Source: Bacteroidales bacterium UBA6340
GTDB lineage: Bacteria; Bacteroidota; Bacteroidia; Bacteroidales; Paludibacteraceae
DNA: 23,418 nt
Direction of reading: 5' to 3'
NCBI GenBank assembly: GCA_002440265.1
Contig: DJSG01000067.1
Coordinates: 47,259 to 70,676, forward strand
In this document: piece after piece, positions 23,405 through 23,418 of the stretch
Layout of the letters: every line of letters begins with the position of its first letter
Numbering within the stretch: the first letter of the stretch is position 1
Made by a program: the position numbers and the translations under genes
Notes under the pieces: generated by a model
Told to the model about the DNA's origin: nothing
What the model saw: the letters and a program-made list of their open reading frames with translations, nothing else
Database searches by the model: none

Positions 23405-23418
23405 ATCACATACTAATC

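Noticed and set aside
1..23418. ACATACTAAT at the first bases and again near the last bases of the window
   Set aside because: A 10-base AT-rich match is too short to argue for a circular molecule or terminal repeat.

Overview
The window looks like a chromosomal segment of a member of the Bacteroidetes, most likely the order Bacteroidales (a Prevotella-like genome is possible, but the sequence does not fix the genus). The main reason is promoter architecture. At least eight intergenic sites carry the Bacteroidetes sigma-factor signature, TTG or TTTG, then 20 bases, then TAnnTTTG, in front of genes on both strands. The gene families agree: a stand-alone PASTA protein, an OstA-like protein next to a SurA-like chaperone, a GT3-type glycogen synthase, an AAA_14/DUF4143 ATPase and a pRiA4b ORF3-like protein. 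I see no tRNA, rRNA or CRISPR array.

Layout. 62-919: tcdA (minus), divergent from an envelope protein and a coupled ribbon-helix-helix protein (plus, 1041-2020). 2093-6228: minus-strand operon PASTA protein, RluD-type pseudouridine synthase, pyrG, hpt. 6381-6602: a tiny Cys-Cys-rich lipoprotein (plus) whose promoter interlocks with the PASTA promoter. 6603-6954: two terminator hairpins bracketing copy 1 of a structured dispersed repeat. 6955-10906: minus-strand envelope operon (SurA-like, OstA-like, small outer-membrane protein). 10907-11309: palindromic repeats and no gene. 11310-14706: AT-richer restriction-modification operon of two D12-class adenine methyltransferases and an HNH endonuclease, preceded by a leader of about 300 nt. 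15246-19243: plus-strand operon of a pRiA4b-like protein, miaA, a PKD lipoprotein and glycogen synthase, with 1-4 nt overlaps or gaps. 19310-19510: copy 2 of the structured repeat. 19567-20462: two coupled secreted or membrane proteins of unknown function. 20536-21780: AAA_14/DUF4143 ATPase. 22085-23140: membrane-anchored metallophosphoesterase. 23183-23418: AT-rich iterated repeats.

The genes fall into housekeeping (nucleotide metabolism, tRNA/rRNA modification), envelope biogenesis (SurA/OstA/barrel protein) and an accessory restriction-modification island. The two most interesting signals are non-coding. One is a branched, terminator-like RNA fold that ends in a U-run two bases before the first methyltransferase start codon. 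The other is a repeat of about 140 bp, present at 6711-6850 and 19371-19510, that carries a compensatory base-pair change and a promoter-like box. All homology calls come from reading motifs by eye; no search was run.
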